DNA from: Halalkalicoccus sp. NIPERK01 | GTDB lineage: Archaea; Halobacteriota; Halobacteria; Halobacteriales; Halalkalicoccaceae | Assembly (NCBI RefSeq): GCF_030287405.1 | Contig: NZ_JASVVV010000008.1 | Location: forward strand, 92,631 to 156,630 | Reading direction: 5' to 3' | Length of the DNA stretch: 64,000 nt | Part shown: in pieces, positions 1 to 11,764 of the stretch | How the letters are laid out: each line of letters starts with the position of its first letter | Position numbering within the stretch: position 1 is the first letter of the stretch | The notes under the pieces: generated by a model | The model's input: only the letters and a program-made list of their open reading frames with translations | What the model was told of the DNA's origin: nothing | The model's database searches: none | Program-made: the position numbers and the translations under genes

Positions 1-177
1 TCGCGCACAGCGCTCGCCGGCGTACCGCCACTCGGCGTGCCACGCCTCGAGGTCACCCTCGGGGATCCGCTCGGCCGTAGACAGCACCTCGCCGGGCTCC
101 GCACCGCCGTAGGTGGTGTACGCCAGTGCACGAAGCGTCTGGTAGTCGAGGGTCGGCTCGGAGAAGTGAACGTTCAT
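1..177 (-). CDS. alpha/beta hydrolase family protein, N-terminal fragment (cut by window edge)
   Basis: Only the first 59 codons lie in the window; the gene continues off the left edge. The start is the ATG whose last base pairs with 175. The fragment reads as an N-terminal helical cap, with a GGA..GEVL segment followed by a GD.EAWH.EW motif. That motif is typical of the cap before the hydrolase core in FrsA / 2,6-dihydroxypseudooxynicotine-hydrolase-like proteins. The catalytic Ser-Asp-His triad would lie outside the window, so the family call rests on the cap motif alone. It reads in the same direction as top6A, 37 bp downstream of that gene's stop. Confidence 0.6.
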   Translation of the reverse strand, partial: MNVHFSEPTLDYQTLRALAYTTYGGAEPGEVLSTAERIPEGDLEAWHAEWRYAGERCAR

Positions 178-214
178 CCATCTCCACTACGCCGCGTCGG
201 GAAATAGCCTGTGG

Positions 215-1306
215 CTACAGGACGCCCATCTCGCCGAGCCGTTCGGGGAGGTAGGTGTCGGTGACGAAATCGAGTCCGCGCGAGGCGAGCGCCTGCTGTT
301 CGGCCTTCTCTCCGATCTCCAACTGCAGTTCGATCTGCTCGCGCCAGTAGTCCGTCTGGAACCGGGGATCCTCGAGTTCGTTCTCGAGGGCGTTGACGTC
401 CGAGTCGCTCAGTGGGTCGGTCGGGAGGTCGTACTCGACGATGTCCTCGGGCTGGATGCCGACGAACTGCGCCTCGGGGGTCGCGAGGTACTCCGAGAGG
501 TGGGCCGATTTGATCGAGCCGTACGCCACGGAGCCGTAGATCCGGTAGGACCACGGGTCGCCGTCGGTGAAAACGGTCACGGGGAGGTCAAGTTCGTCGT
601 GCAGGCGCTTCGTGATCCGGCGGGTCGCGCGCGCGGGCTGACCCTTGAGGTGAACGACGATCACGTTGTAGTCCTCGTCGAAGCCGTTCTCGACGAGCCG
701 GTCTCGCATCCCACCGGTCTCGACACAGAGGACGAAGTCGGCGTCGTTGTCGAGGAACTCGATCGTGTCGGGGTTGTTCGGGATCTGGTAGCCCCCCTCG
801 CCGACGTCCTCCTGGCAGTGGATCACCCGCTCTCCCCGTCGGGTCTGCTCGCGGAGTTCGAGCGGGCCCATAAGGGTCGCTCCCGACTCCTCGGGGCGCA
901 TGTGGAAGTCCTCGCGGGTCACCGAGGAGACGATCTCGAGGTCCTCGATCAGCTGGTTGGACTCGTCCTGGTCGTTGAACTGTGCCTCCTCGTTGTCCCA
1001 GCTTTCGGAGAGGTAGTAGAGTTCACGCAGCGTCGAGGAGCGGTCCTCTCCCAACTGCTCTGCGAGGAAGTCGATCGTGTAGATCGCCTTCAGCAGCTTG
1101 CGCGCCCCCCGGACGGAGTTCGCCGAACGGGTGCTCGTCCGGTCGCCGTAGACCCACACCCGCGAGTCCTCGTCGTACTCGATGTTGCTCTTCGTTCGCG
1201 TCGGGAGCGTCATCTCGGGGATGTCGCCCTCGGCGAACTGGTCGTAGAACTCGGCGGCGAGTTCGATCAGCTGTTCGCGTGCGTCGTGTGGTGTGTCCGT
1301 GCTCAT
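215..1306 (-). CDS. top6A: DNA topoisomerase VI subunit A (Spo11-like)
   Basis: Catalytic subunit of the type IIB topoisomerase, which makes the transient double-strand break that relaxes and decatenates DNA. The 363-residue protein is the usual family length. The winged-helix 5Y-CAP domain contains RELYY at about 94-98, with the second tyrosine (about 98) the likely nucleophile. The Toprim domain supplies E196 (CVETGG) and D248/D250 (DGD) for magnesium. The start overlaps the end of top6B by 4 bp (ATGA), so the two are translationally coupled and made in fixed ratio. A GGAGG ribosome site lies just upstream inside top6B. There is no sign of truncation. Confidence 0.97.
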   Translation of the reverse strand: MSTDTPHDAREQLIELAAEFYDQFAEGDIPEMTLPTRTKSNIEYDEDSRVWVYGDRTSTRSANSVRGARKLLKAIYTIDFLAEQLGEDRSSTLRELYYLSESWDNEEAQFNDQDESNQLIEDLEIVSSVTREDFHMRPEESGATLMGPLELREQTRRGERVIHCQEDVGEGGYQIPNNPDTIEFLDNDADFVLCVETGGMRDRLVENGFDEDYNVIVVHLKGQPARATRRITKRLHDELDLPVTVFTDGDPWSYRIYGSVAYGSIKSAHLSEYLATPEAQFVGIQPEDIVEYDLPTDPLSDSDVNALENELEDPRFQTDYWREQIELQLEIGEKAEQQALASRGLDFVTDTYLPERLGEMGVL

Positions 1307-3675
1307 CCTTCCTCCTCGACCGTGAGCTTCGCCGTCTCGACCCCGCTCACGTCGAGGTCGAACGTCGCCTCACCGTCCACGCTGTACTCCAGTGTTGCCG
1401 TCTCGCCCGCCGATATCGTCGGCGACCACTTGACGAACCACTCGCCGTCCATCTCTATCACCGTTCCCTCGGAGAGGTCGCTCGGCTCCGCGGAGACGAT
1501 GTCGGTGACGTCGAGGTCCTCCGAGGCCCCCGAGTGGTTCTCGACGACCAGCTTCACCGAGCCGTTCTCTGCGACGCGCGAGACCTGCACGTTGTTCATG
1601 ATGCGCGCGAGCGCCGCGTCGATGTTCGGCGGTTCTCTCCCCGTTACCTCGGCGACCTTCGTCGCCATCTCCGGCAGGATCGTCGCCAGGACGTCCTGTT
1701 TCTTCCGGCGCTTGGCGATCGAGCGCTGTTTCGAGAGGTAGGACTTGAGGTCGCGGGCCGCCTCCCGAATCGCGAGTTCGATCTCGTCCTCGATGGCGGG
1801 GACGTTCGCGATGGCGTCCTTCGACTCGCTGGTGAAGGGGACGTTCGTCGAGGCGACGTGGACCATCACGACGGCGGGGCCGTTGGGCAGGCCGCTGTCG
1901 CCGGGCTGATCTAATCCATAATTTCGCCACCCGATCCGTTTGACCACGTCGGTCGTCGCACACGCCCCGCGCTGGTAGACGAGGGGAACGCGGTTCGCGA
2001 ATCGCATCACGTCGATGCTTCCCTCGGCGGGGATCTCGCCGCCGTAGGCGATGCCCGCCTCGACGATGAACGGATCGCCGCCGTGGACCTCGGCGTCGCG
2101 CGTTGCAGCCGCGTAAAAATCGGCGTCGAACTCCTTTCTCAACCCTGCCTCGACCAGTTCGGCGGTGATCGGCGCGAGACAGTCCGTCGGTGGGGCGATG
2201 ATGTCCGTCTCGCGCATCGCCGCGACGAGGTCGCGGGCGGCGTTCCGGTCGCTCGCGACCTCCCTCGCGAGCGGAACGTCGTCCGGAACCGTCCGCATGG
2301 CCGACCAGAACTCCGAGACGATGTTCTCGCGGGCGGTCGCGCCGACCGCGACCTCGTCGCGCTCCTGGGTCATGTCCGCCGCGCGGTCGACGTAGCCCTC
2401 GAGAGCCGAGCGGGTCAGCCGGTGTCGGCCGTCGTCGAACTTCGCGGCGATCCGTCGGGAGAGGGCCTCGATCGTCGCCTCGTCCTTGCGGGTGCTCGTC
2501 GCGCTATCGACCAAGCGATAGCACTCCCCGTCCCGACTCTCGGTGATCGCGCCCCACCCCGCCTCGACGGCTTTTTGCCGGGCGGTCTCGCCGAACGTGC
2601 CGTGGTCGACGCCGATCTCCTCGGCGACCGCGGCGACGATCCCCTCGAGTTCGTGGTGGGCGAGGCGGTCGCACTCGGTCACGCGCTCTGCGATACCGCT
2701 CGTGAACGCCGCGGTCGCCTCCGGTGATTTGTTCGCGGTCACCTCGCTGACGGCGCTTTCTATCGCGTCCCCCGCGGGTGGCTGCCACGCCATCTCACGA
2801 CCGAAGTGTTGATCCCGGAAGTTATCGAGTACCTTCTGGGCGGTCTTCTTGCCGACGCGGGTGAACTCCTCCTGGAGGAAGCCCGAAAGCGAGTGTGAAT
2901 CGGTCGCGCCGAGCATCTTGATGACCGTCCCCAGCTCTACCCCGTGTGGATGGGGGCGGATCTCCTCGGTTTCCGCGGGCAGTTGATCGGTCGCGCGCTC
3001 GGCCTTGAACGAGTCCGTCGGCTCGTGGAGTTCGATCCGGGCGTGGGGGTTGACGACGGCGGTGTGTTTGATGTAGTCGTGGAGCTGGGCGCGCGCGCGC
3101 ATGTTCGCCTCCATCTCGAGTTCGATGCGCGTCCCGTGGGGCCGATCCCACGACGTGGTCTCCTCGACGCCGATCTCCGGTTCGTTGGTGTCGGTGTCGA
3201 TGATCAGCTCGAAGTACTGGGCCTCCGCCGAGCCCTGCGTCCGGGAGGTAATCTTCGCGGGTTTGCCGGAGGTGAGCTGGCTGTAGAGCACCGCCGCAGA
3301 GATGCCGATCCCCTGCTGACCGCGGGACTGTTCGCGGGCGTGAAAGCGAGAGCCATACAGGAGTTTTCCGAACACTTTGGGGATCTGCTCCTTGGTGATC
3401 CCGGGGCCGTTGTCCTCGACGACGAGGCGATAGTAGTTACCGACCTCCTCGATCTCGACGTAGATGTCGGGGAGGATGCCCGCCTCCTCGGTGGCGTCCA
3501 GCGCGTTGTCGACGGCCTCCTTGACAGCGGTGACCAACCCCCGGGCCCCGCTGTCGAACCCGAGCATGTGCTTGTTCTTCTCGAAGAACTCGGCGATGGA
3601 GATCTCCCGCTGGTTTTTGGCCAGCTCGTCGGCGATCCCCGGCTCGTCGCCGAGCGTCGACTGAAGCGACGTCAT
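1303..3675 (-). CDS. top6B: DNA topoisomerase VI subunit B (GHKL ATPase)
   Basis: ATPase and transducer subunit of topoisomerase VI; ATP-driven dimerisation closes the gate around the transported duplex. The GHKL fold shows VDNALDAT (N57, Mg2+), EDNGPGI (D88) and the GQQGIG lid (about 119-124). An H2TH region and transducer domain follow. At 790 residues it is longer than crenarchaeal homologues (about 530) because of an insert and a C-terminal Ig-like extension, which is usual in haloarchaea. It is first in the top6B-top6A operon. A TTTTAC box 28-33 nt before the ATG suggests a leaderless transcript. Confidence 0.97.
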   Translation of the reverse strand: MTSLQSTLGDEPGIADELAKNQREISIAEFFEKNKHMLGFDSGARGLVTAVKEAVDNALDATEEAGILPDIYVEIEEVGNYYRLVVEDNGPGITKEQIPKVFGKLLYGSRFHAREQSRGQQGIGISAAVLYSQLTSGKPAKITSRTQGSAEAQYFELIIDTDTNEPEIGVEETTSWDRPHGTRIELEMEANMRARAQLHDYIKHTAVVNPHARIELHEPTDSFKAERATDQLPAETEEIRPHPHGVELGTVIKMLGATDSHSLSGFLQEEFTRVGKKTAQKVLDNFRDQHFGREMAWQPPAGDAIESAVSEVTANKSPEATAAFTSGIAERVTECDRLAHHELEGIVAAVAEEIGVDHGTFGETARQKAVEAGWGAITESRDGECYRLVDSATSTRKDEATIEALSRRIAAKFDDGRHRLTRSALEGYVDRAADMTQERDEVAVGATARENIVSEFWSAMRTVPDDVPLAREVASDRNAARDLVAAMRETDIIAPPTDCLAPITAELVEAGLRKEFDADFYAAATRDAEVHGGDPFIVEAGIAYGGEIPAEGSIDVMRFANRVPLVYQRGACATTDVVKRIGWRNYGLDQPGDSGLPNGPAVVMVHVASTNVPFTSESKDAIANVPAIEDEIELAIREAARDLKSYLSKQRSIAKRRKKQDVLATILPEMATKVAEVTGREPPNIDAALARIMNNVQVSRVAENGSVKLVVENHSGASEDLDVTDIVSAEPSDLSEGTVIEMDGEWFVKWSPTISAGETATLEYSVDGEATFDLDVSGVETAKLTVEEEG

Positions 3676-3700
3676 TCGTACCCGTCTCTATCGGCGGCGT

Positions 3701-3710
3701 ACGTAAAACC
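3701..3710 (-). promoter_or_regulatory. TATA-like box for top6B-top6A
   Basis: On the minus strand TTTTAC occupies 3708-3703, 28-33 nt upstream of the top6B ATG (3675). That spacing is typical of leaderless haloarchaeal transcripts. It was assigned by eye from position and composition only. Confidence 0.5.
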
Positions 3711-3745
3711 CGTGTGGTAGCTTGGTGAAAGTGGAAGTGAGCGGC

Positions 3746-4525
3746 TCAGACCGCCAGCACCGTGTCGACGAACAGCATGATCGCAAACCCCAGGATGAAC
3801 AGCAGGGTCGCCTCGTCGGCGTAGCCGTGACCGTGGCTCTGGGGGATCATCTCTCGGAAGATCACGGCCATCATCGTCCCCGCGGCGAATCCCGCCGCGA
3901 CGGGGAACAGCTGGGTGAACACCGCGACGAGCGCGAAGCCCGCGACGGCGGCGATCGGTTCGGGAACGCCCCCCGAGAGCGTCGTGTAGAGGACCGTCTT
4001 CGCGTCCGAGAGCCGCGTCCGGCTGGCGGGGACGGCCATCGCGAACCCGTCGGGGACGTTCTGGATGGCGATCGCGAGCGCGAGCGTGAGCCCGACGCCG
4101 TCGAGGCCGCTGCCGAAGGCGATGCCGATCGCCAGCCCCTCGGGGACGTTGTGGAGGGTGATCGAGCCACCGATCAGCAGGGCCCTGCGGGCCGTGTTGG
4201 CGTCCTCCGGTGCGATCTCGGCGTCTGCGCCGGTTTTCCGACCGTTGATCAGGAGGTGGAAGTGCGGGATCGCCCGGTTGGCGACGAGCAGGAACAGCCC
4301 GCCCAGCAGGATGCCGACGAGCACCTCGGCGAGCGAGCCGATCTCCATGCCGGGGACGATCAGCGCGAAGACCGCCGCACCGAACATGATCCCCGCGGCC
4401 AGTCCGAGCGCGGCGTCGTAGACGCGGTGGGAGATGCTCATCGCGACGAGGATCGGCAACGCCCCCAGACCGGTCGCACAGCCGGCGAGAAGCGAGACGA
4501 GAAGAACCATCGATACCGCTTCCAT
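3746..4525 (-). CDS. ZIP family divalent metal transporter (GufA-like)
   Basis: A predicted 259-residue membrane protein with about eight hydrophobic segments. It should move zinc or related divalent cations toward the cytoplasm. The two metal-site motifs are visible: HNVPEG (125-130) in TM4 and QNVPDG (155-160) in TM5. The second has Asp where many relatives have Glu. A short polar loop with His-x-His near residue 90 lies between TM3 and TM4. The open frame extends 55 codons further upstream, but that part is arginine-rich and non-homologous. I therefore start at the internal ATG, which sits 22-29 nt below a TTTTACCC promoter-like box. The substrate is inferred from the family. Confidence 0.88.
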   Translation of the reverse strand: MEAVSMVLLVSLLAGCATGLGALPILVAMSISHRVYDAALGLAAGIMFGAAVFALIVPGMEIGSLAEVLVGILLGGLFLLVANRAIPHFHLLINGRKTGADAEIAPEDANTARRALLIGGSITLHNVPEGLAIGIAFGSGLDGVGLTLALAIAIQNVPDGFAMAVPASRTRLSDAKTVLYTTLSGGVPEPIAAVAGFALVAVFTQLFPVAAGFAAGTMMAVIFREMIPQSHGHGYADEATLLFILGFAIMLFVDTVLAV

Positions 4526-4546
4526 ACCCCACCGAGGACGCGGGGC

Positions 4547-4554
4547 GGGTAAAA
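4547..4554 (-). promoter_or_regulatory. TATA-like box for the ZIP transporter
   Basis: TTTTACCC on the minus strand lies 22-29 nt before the chosen ATG at 4525. It supports the internal start and a leaderless transcript. Confidence 0.45.
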
Positions 4555-4681
4555 GCCCCGTGGTCGGGCACAAAACATATGTGATCCGACTGGGGAGGCG
4601 CCGTATGAACTCGATGCGCCGACAGTCGAACCGAGGGCGAGCCAGTGTCACCGCCTCACGCGCGGGCGCGCGTACGGGAAG

Positions 4682-6627
<1,946 letters not shown>

Positions 6628-6643
6628 AAACGAAAGCCCTCGA

Positions 6644-6776
6644 AACGGACTGGCGTCCGTTCCTCGCCCTTTGCATGTCCGCCAGGCCGCATGGCGAGCG
6701 ATTCCGATCGGAATCGCTCGCCGGAGGCCCAGCCACGCACCTCCCCGTTCGATTTGCGGCCCGTGGCCGCAAATCG
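6644..6776. repeat. three-hairpin palindromic spacer between gyrB and gyrA
   Basis: The 232-bp spacer holds three strong inverted repeats. The first is AACGGAC / GTCCGTT with a 4-nt loop at 6644-6661. The second is a perfect 28-bp palindrome at 6694-6721 (half-site GCGAGCGATTCCGA). The third is a 12-bp stem CGATTTGCGGCC with a 3-nt loop at 6750-6776. No open reading frame of convincing composition occupies the spacer. It could attenuate or process the gyrBA transcript, or be a protein- or topoisomerase-recognition site. The sequence alone does not decide between these. Confidence 0.85.
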
Positions 6777-6859
6777 AGGCCACCGCACCGCGAACAGCCA
6801 CCGCAGCCGCACCACGAACGACACCCACCGCGACCACCACACCCTGAGATCCCCACACC

Positions 6860-9301
6860 ATGAGTTCCGACGTACCCAACCCGAACATCGACGCCGCACG
6901 CATCGACACCGTCCGAATCGAGGACGAGATGGAGCAGTCGTACATCGACTACGCGATGAGCGTCATCGCAGGCCGGGCGCTGCCCGACGTCCGCGACGGC
7001 CTCAAACCCGTCCACCGGCGCATCCTGTATGCGATGCACGAAATGGGCGTGACGAGTCGCTCCAGCCACCGCAAGTCCTCCTCGGTCGTCGGCGAGACGA
7101 TGGGGGACTACCACCCCCACGGCGACAGCGCGATCTACGACACGCTCGTCCGGATGGCCCAGGGCTTCTCGATGCGCTATCCACTGGTCGACGGTCAGGG
7201 CAACTTCGGCTCCGTCGACGGCGACCCCGCGGCGGCCATGCGCTACACCGAGGCCCGGATGAGCCCGATCGCAGAGGAACTGCTCGCGGACATCGGGAAG
7301 GACACCGTCGAGTTCCAGTCGAACTACGACGACCGCCTCGAGGAACCGGAGGTCCTGCCCTCGGCGATCCCCAACCTACTGGTCAACGGCTCGTCGGGCA
7401 TCGCCGTCGGGATGAGCACCAACGTCCCGCCGCACAATCTGAGAGAGGTGATCGACGCGACGATCCACCTGATCGAGAACCCGGAGTGTTCGATCCCGGA
7501 CCTGATGGAACACGTCAAGGGGCCGGACTTCCCGACGGGTGCGAACATCGTGGGTCGGGAGCCGATCCATTCCGCCTATACAACGGGCCGCGGGCGGATC
7601 CGCGTGCGCGCGGAGTTCGAGCGCGAGCAGGCGGGCAAGCGAGAGCGGATCGTCATCACGGAGCTACCCTTCCAGCAGAACAAGTCGCGGCTGGTCGAAC
7701 GCATCGCCGAGAACGTCAACGAGGGAAAGATCGAGGGTATCTCGGACCTGCGCGACGAGTCCGACAGAGATGGGATTCGAATCGCGATCGACCTCAAGCG
7801 CGGCGCGAACGCCGACGTCGTCGAGAACCAGCTCTTAGAGCACCACCTCGAACGGACCTTCGGCGTCATCAACCTCGCGCTGGTCGACGGCCAGCCCCGG
7901 GTGCTCGACCTGAAGGAGACCCTCGAGCACTACGTCGCACACAGAAAGGAGGTCGTCCGTCGGCGCAGCGAGTACGATCTGGGCGAGGCCGAAGAGCGCG
8001 CGCACATCCTCGAGGGACGGCTGAGGGCGCTCGACGACGTCGACAACGTGGTCGAGTTGATCCGCGATGCGGAGGACCGCGAGAGCGCGAAGGCCGACCT
8101 GAGAGAGGAGTTCGACTTCTCGGAGGCCCAGGCCGAACACATCGTCCGGATGCAACTGGGCAGCCTGACCTCGCTCGAACGCGATGAGATCGCCGAGGAG
8201 TACGACGCGCTGGTCGAGGAGATCGAGCGCCTCGAAACCATCCTCGCGAACGAATCGGAGCTCCTGGGCGTCATCAAGGCGGAACTCCGGGAGATCCGCG
8301 AGGAGTACGGCGACGATCGGCGAACCAGCATCGTCGAGGGCGGCGACACGGTGCTCCACGAGGACCTCATCCCCGAGGAGGACTCCCTGATCCTCGTCAC
8401 CGAGGACGACTACGTCAAGCGGATGCCCGTCGCGGCGTTCGACCCGCAGGGCCGGGGCGGCAAGGGGATCATCGGCGCGAACCTCAAGGAGGGCGACCGC
8501 GTCTCGAAGGTGTTCCGCGCGAACACCCACGACTACCTGCTTTGCTTTACGAACCACGGCAAGGCCTACCAGCTTCGCGGCTTCGACATCCCCGAGATGA
8601 GCCGCACGGCCCGCGGGAAGTCGGCGGTGAACATCCTCGACCTCGAGGCCGACGAGGAGTTGACGGCGGTCGTGAACACCGACGACTTCGACGACGAGGA
8701 GTTCCTGACGATGGTCACCGAACGCGGCTACGTCAAGCGGACCGAGGCCGGCGCATTCGAGCGGGTCCGGTCGACGGGCCTGATCGCCGCCTCGCTCGAA
8801 GAGGGCGATCGGCTGGTCGACGTCACCGTCACCGACGGCTCGACCGACCTCGTGATCGCCACGCGCGAGGGGATGGCAATCCGCTTTCCCGAGAGCGAGG
8901 CCCGCGCGATGGGACGCACCGCCAGAGGAGTGAACGGGATCAAGCTACAGGAGGGTGATTCGGTCGTCGGTCTCGTCACGGCGGAGGAGGGCCGTGACCT
9001 GCTGACGATCACCGAGAACGGCTACGGCAAGCGCACCCCCTTTTCCGAGTACCGCACCCAGTCGCGCTACGGAAAGGGGCTGATCGACATCAAGACGGGC
9101 GAGCGAAACGGGCCGGTCGCCGCCGTCGAGTCCGTGAGCGAGGCCGACGACCTCGTGGTGATGAGCGACGACGCCCAGATCATGCGGATCCACGCCGCCG
9201 ACGTCTCGACGGTGGGACGAAACACCATGGGCGTGATCGTAATGCGACTCGCCGGGGACGACCGCGTCGCCAGCGTCGACGTGATCCGCGACGCCGCGTA
9301 G
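6860..9301 (+). CDS. gyrA: DNA gyrase subunit A
   Basis: DNA cleavage and wrapping subunit of gyrase, 813 residues. The winged-helix region carries the catalytic tyrosine in AMRYTEARM (Y129). A coiled-coil tower spans about 380-500. The C-terminal beta-pinwheel contains several repeats and a GyrA box, QGRGGKG, starting near Q530; it is close to the classical QRRGGKG, which supports true supercoiling activity rather than topoisomerase IV. The ATG at 6860 follows a CA-rich leader without a clear ribosome site. The gene is likely co-transcribed with gyrB. Confidence 0.98.
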   Translation: MSSDVPNPNIDAARIDTVRIEDEMEQSYIDYAMSVIAGRALPDVRDGLKPVHRRILYAMHEMGVTSRSSHRKSSSVVGETMGDYHPHGDSAIYDTLVRMAQGFSMRYPLVDGQGNFGSVDGDPAAAMRYTEARMSPIAEELLADIGKDTVEFQSNYDDRLEEPEVLPSAIPNLLVNGSSGIAVGMSTNVPPHNLREVIDATIHLIENPECSIPDLMEHVKGPDFPTGANIVGREPIHSAYTTGRGRIRVRAEFEREQAGKRERIVITELPFQQNKSRLVERIAENVNEGKIEGISDLRDESDRDGIRIAIDLKRGANADVVENQLLEHHLERTFGVINLALVDGQPRVLDLKETLEHYVAHRKEVVRRRSEYDLGEAEERAHILEGRLRALDDVDNVVELIRDAEDRESAKADLREEFDFSEAQAEHIVRMQLGSLTSLERDEIAEEYDALVEEIERLETILANESELLGVIKAELREIREEYGDDRRTSIVEGGDTVLHEDLIPEEDSLILVTEDDYVKRMPVAAFDPQGRGGKGIIGANLKEGDRVSKVFRANTHDYLLCFTNHGKAYQLRGFDIPEMSRTARGKSAVNILDLEADEELTAVVNTDDFDDEEFLTMVTERGYVKRTEAGAFERVRSTGLIAASLEEGDRLVDVTVTDGSTDLVIATREGMAIRFPESEARAMGRTARGVNGIKLQEGDSVVGLVTAEEGRDLLTITENGYGKRTPFSEYRTQSRYGKGLIDIKTGERNGPVAAVESVSEADDLVVMSDDAQIMRIHAADVSTVGRNTMGVIVMRLAGDDRVASVDVIRDAA

Positions 9302-9380
9302 AACCGGACGGAACTTAGCGAGGAACATCGAGAGGTACGCCCGGATCGAGACCCGCCCGGCGGGCGCGACGAACGGATCG

Positions 9381-9635
9381 TCAGATCATGTCCTCTTTTT
9401 CGAGGCCGACCATGACGTCGTTGACGAGCGAATCGACGTCCTCGTAGGGGAACTCCTGGTGGCCCGACAGGCGGGTGGCCATCTCCATGGCGGTGAAACT
9501 CGTGCCGTCGGACTCGAACTTCGTCGCGGGCCCGTTCGGGAGCGCGGGGACGAGGTCCATCTGGTTCTTGACGGGGTAGTCCGCGTCGGCGAAGGCGTCA
9601 CGGAGCTGCGACCGGAGGTCGTCTTTGTCTGCCAT
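9381..9635 (-). CDS. MTH865-like small conserved protein
   Basis: An 84-residue acidic protein resembling the MTH865 family, a small helical bundle of unknown function found in archaea. I start at the ATG encoding MADKDDL because a TTTTTACC box lies 24-31 nt before it. The 25 extra upstream codons read through the promoter and are not credible. It is divergent from the prenyl synthase gene. The family assignment comes from recall of the sequence pattern (Q.DLVPALP, GP.T.F.S), and the function is unknown. Confidence 0.75.
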   Translation of the reverse strand: MADKDDLRSQLRDAFADADYPVKNQMDLVPALPNGPATKFESDGTSFTAMEMATRLSGHQEFPYEDVDSLVNDVMVGLEKEDMI

Positions 9636-9658
9636 AGCGGGTACCTGCTCGCCCAGAC

Positions 9659-9723
9659 GGTAAAAACGTTCTGAAACAACTATAACTGCATTGGGAATTT
9701 CGTCCGGCAAACTGAACCTTTTT
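9659..9723. promoter_or_regulatory. divergent promoter region (MTH865-like gene / prenyl synthase)
   Basis: The 113-bp gap between two divergent genes carries TTTTTACC on the minus strand (9666-9659) and CCTTTTT on the plus strand (9717-9723). Each is about 24-32 nt before its start codon. The region between is relatively AT-rich. Confidence 0.45.
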
Positions 9724-9748
9724 GACCGCGCCGGGCCACCTGCGCGGT

Positions 9749-10813
9749 ATGCGGGACGTCCTAACCGAGTGGCGGCCGGTCGTCGACGACGCGATCGAGG
9801 AACTCCTCCCCCGCGACATCGACGAGGCCTATCTGGAGGAGTGGTTCGGACCGGCGAGCCACCGGTACGATTCGGGGGCGATCCAGCGCGCGCTGTCGGA
9901 TCCGATCTGGGACCTCCTCGACCGGGGCGGGAAGCGCTGGCGGGCGGTCGTCTGTCTGCTGCTGCTCGATGGGTTCGGGGCCGACCCCCACGAGTACCTC
10001 CCCTACGCCTGTATCCCCGAGATCCTGCACAACGGGACGATCATCGTCGACGACGTGGAGGACGAAGCCCGGATCCGCCGGGGGAAGCCCGCTCTGCACC
10101 ACGAGTTCGGACAGGACATCGCGCTCAACGCCGGCAACGCGATGTACTTCCTCCCCCTGAAGGTGGTCGGCAAGAACCCCGCGGACCTCGATCCGGGGAC
10201 CCAACTCGCGATCTACGACATGCTCATGGACGAACTCAACCGCACGCATCTGGGCCAGGGGATGGACATCTACTGGCACCGGAACCGCGAGGCGACGGTC
10301 GCCGAGGCGGAGTACCTCGAGATGTGTGCGTGCAAGACGGGCTGTCTGGGGCGGATCGTCGCCCGCCTCGCCGCCCTCATCACCGACCAGTCCTCGGCGG
10401 TCGAACGCGAGATCGCCAAGTACGCCGAGGACATGTCCATCGCGTTCCAGATCGGCGACGACATCCTCGACGTCGAGAGCACGGTCGAGGGTAACGCCGA
10501 GTTCGGCAAGGCCTTCGGCAACGACATCCGCGAGGGCAAACGCACCCTGATGGCGATTCACGCCCTCTCGGAGGCCGACGCCGAGGACGCAGACCGGCTG
10601 TCGACGATCCTCCACGAGCCGGAGAACACGCGCGAGGAGATCCTCGAGGCCATCGAGGTCCTCCAGTCGACCGGGAGCGTCGAGTACGCCCGCGAGCGGG
10701 CGTTGGAGTTCGCCGAGAGCGCCCGCGAGCACCTCCGGGAGGTCCCCCTCGACGAGGTGCGCGCCGAGCAACTCGCCTCCTTCACCGAGTTCGTCATCGA
10801 CCGGGACGTCTAG
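9749..10813 (+). CDS. polyprenyl diphosphate synthase (IdsA-type, GGPP/GFPP synthase family)
   Basis: Trans-prenyltransferase that would extend DMAPP/GPP with isopentenyl diphosphate, probably toward the C20 or C25 chains of archaeal lipids or quinones. It is 354 residues. The first Asp-rich motif is DDVED (101-105) and the second is GDDILD (236-241). GGKRWR, before the first motif, binds the allylic diphosphate. The frame extends nine codons upstream, but the ATG at 9749 lies just below the CCTTTTT box and is preferred. Haloarchaea have several paralogues, and the sequence does not tell me which chain length this one makes. Confidence 0.85.
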   Translation: MRDVLTEWRPVVDDAIEELLPRDIDEAYLEEWFGPASHRYDSGAIQRALSDPIWDLLDRGGKRWRAVVCLLLLDGFGADPHEYLPYACIPEILHNGTIIVDDVEDEARIRRGKPALHHEFGQDIALNAGNAMYFLPLKVVGKNPADLDPGTQLAIYDMLMDELNRTHLGQGMDIYWHRNREATVAEAEYLEMCACKTGCLGRIVARLAALITDQSSAVEREIAKYAEDMSIAFQIGDDILDVESTVEGNAEFGKAFGNDIREGKRTLMAIHALSEADAEDADRLSTILHEPENTREEILEAIEVLQSTGSVEYARERALEFAESAREHLREVPLDEVRAEQLASFTEFVIDRDV

Positions 10814-10881
10814 CCCTCGGCCCCGCCGGATCGCCTACCTCCGTAGCGAGGGTTATCCCCGAGGCTGGCCTAGACGGTCGA

Positions 10882-11724
10882 ATGGCGACGGTGCGGACCG
10901 GCGACATCGAAACGTACTACGAACAGCGAGGCTCCGGCCCGGCGATTGTCTTCGTCCACGGCGCGATCCTCGATCACGGCCAGTGGACCCCACAGATGGA
11001 GCCACTGAGCGACGACTACACCACGATCGCCTACGACGTGCGGGGCCACGGACGGACCGGCGGGTCGGCCAGGGAACGCTACTCGATCGAACTGTTCGCC
11101 GAGGACCTCGCCGCGCTCGTCACCGCGCTCGACCTCGACCGGCCCGTGCTCTGTGGGCACTCGATGGGCGGGTGTATCGCACAGGCCTACGCGGCCAGGT
11201 ATCCCGATAGGCTGGCCGGCCTCGTGCTCGCCGATACGTTCGCGCCGGAACCCCTCACCCGTGGCGAGTGGGTACAGCGGTCGCTCCTGTTGCGCGCGAC
11301 CGTTCCGCCGGTGCGACTCCTCGGGTACGAACGCGTCGAGCGGGCGCTGGTGTGGCTCCACGAACGGCTTTCGAGGGGCGCGAGCGGCGATTACGGCGAG
11401 ATCGAACGGCTCCGGTCGGGGGGGCCGCGGATGGCGACCGACGAGTTCGCGAAGGTGATCCGGGCGGTCGCGCGGTTCCACGAGACGGACCTCGACCTCG
11501 CTGCGATCACGACGCCGACCCTGGTTATCTACGGCGAGAACGAACCGGCGTTCGTTCGCCGGCACGTCCCGACCCTGGAAACGACGCTCCCGGACGCCAC
11601 CGTTCGGGAGGTCCCCGGCGCGGGCCACGCCTCGAACCTCGACGACCCAGACTCCTTCACCCGGTCGATCCGGGAGTTCCTCGCGCGAATCGGGTTCGCC
11701 GATCCCGCACACGGGACCGAGTGA
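10882..11724 (+). CDS. alpha/beta fold hydrolase
   Basis: A 280-residue serine hydrolase of the epoxide-hydrolase/haloperoxidase type. Nucleophile S94 sits in GHSMGG, the oxyanion region is VHGAILDHGQW (25-35), and the catalytic histidine is H249 in GAGHASN. The acid may be E219 or E221 (YGENEP), where Asp is commoner. A lid domain of about 50 residues lies between the core halves. A TTATCC box about 27 nt upstream suggests its own leaderless transcript. The substrate is unknown; neighbouring genes share no evident pathway. Confidence 0.85.
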   Translation: MATVRTGDIETYYEQRGSGPAIVFVHGAILDHGQWTPQMEPLSDDYTTIAYDVRGHGRTGGSARERYSIELFAEDLAALVTALDLDRPVLCGHSMGGCIAQAYAARYPDRLAGLVLADTFAPEPLTRGEWVQRSLLLRATVPPVRLLGYERVERALVWLHERLSRGASGDYGEIERLRSGGPRMATDEFAKVIRAVARFHETDLDLAAITTPTLVIYGENEPAFVRRHVPTLETTLPDATVREVPGAGHASNLDDPDSFTRSIREFLARIGFADPAHGTE

Positions 11725-11764
11725 GTCCCGCCGTGATTTATACGCGCCGCGCCGTGGAACCGGT

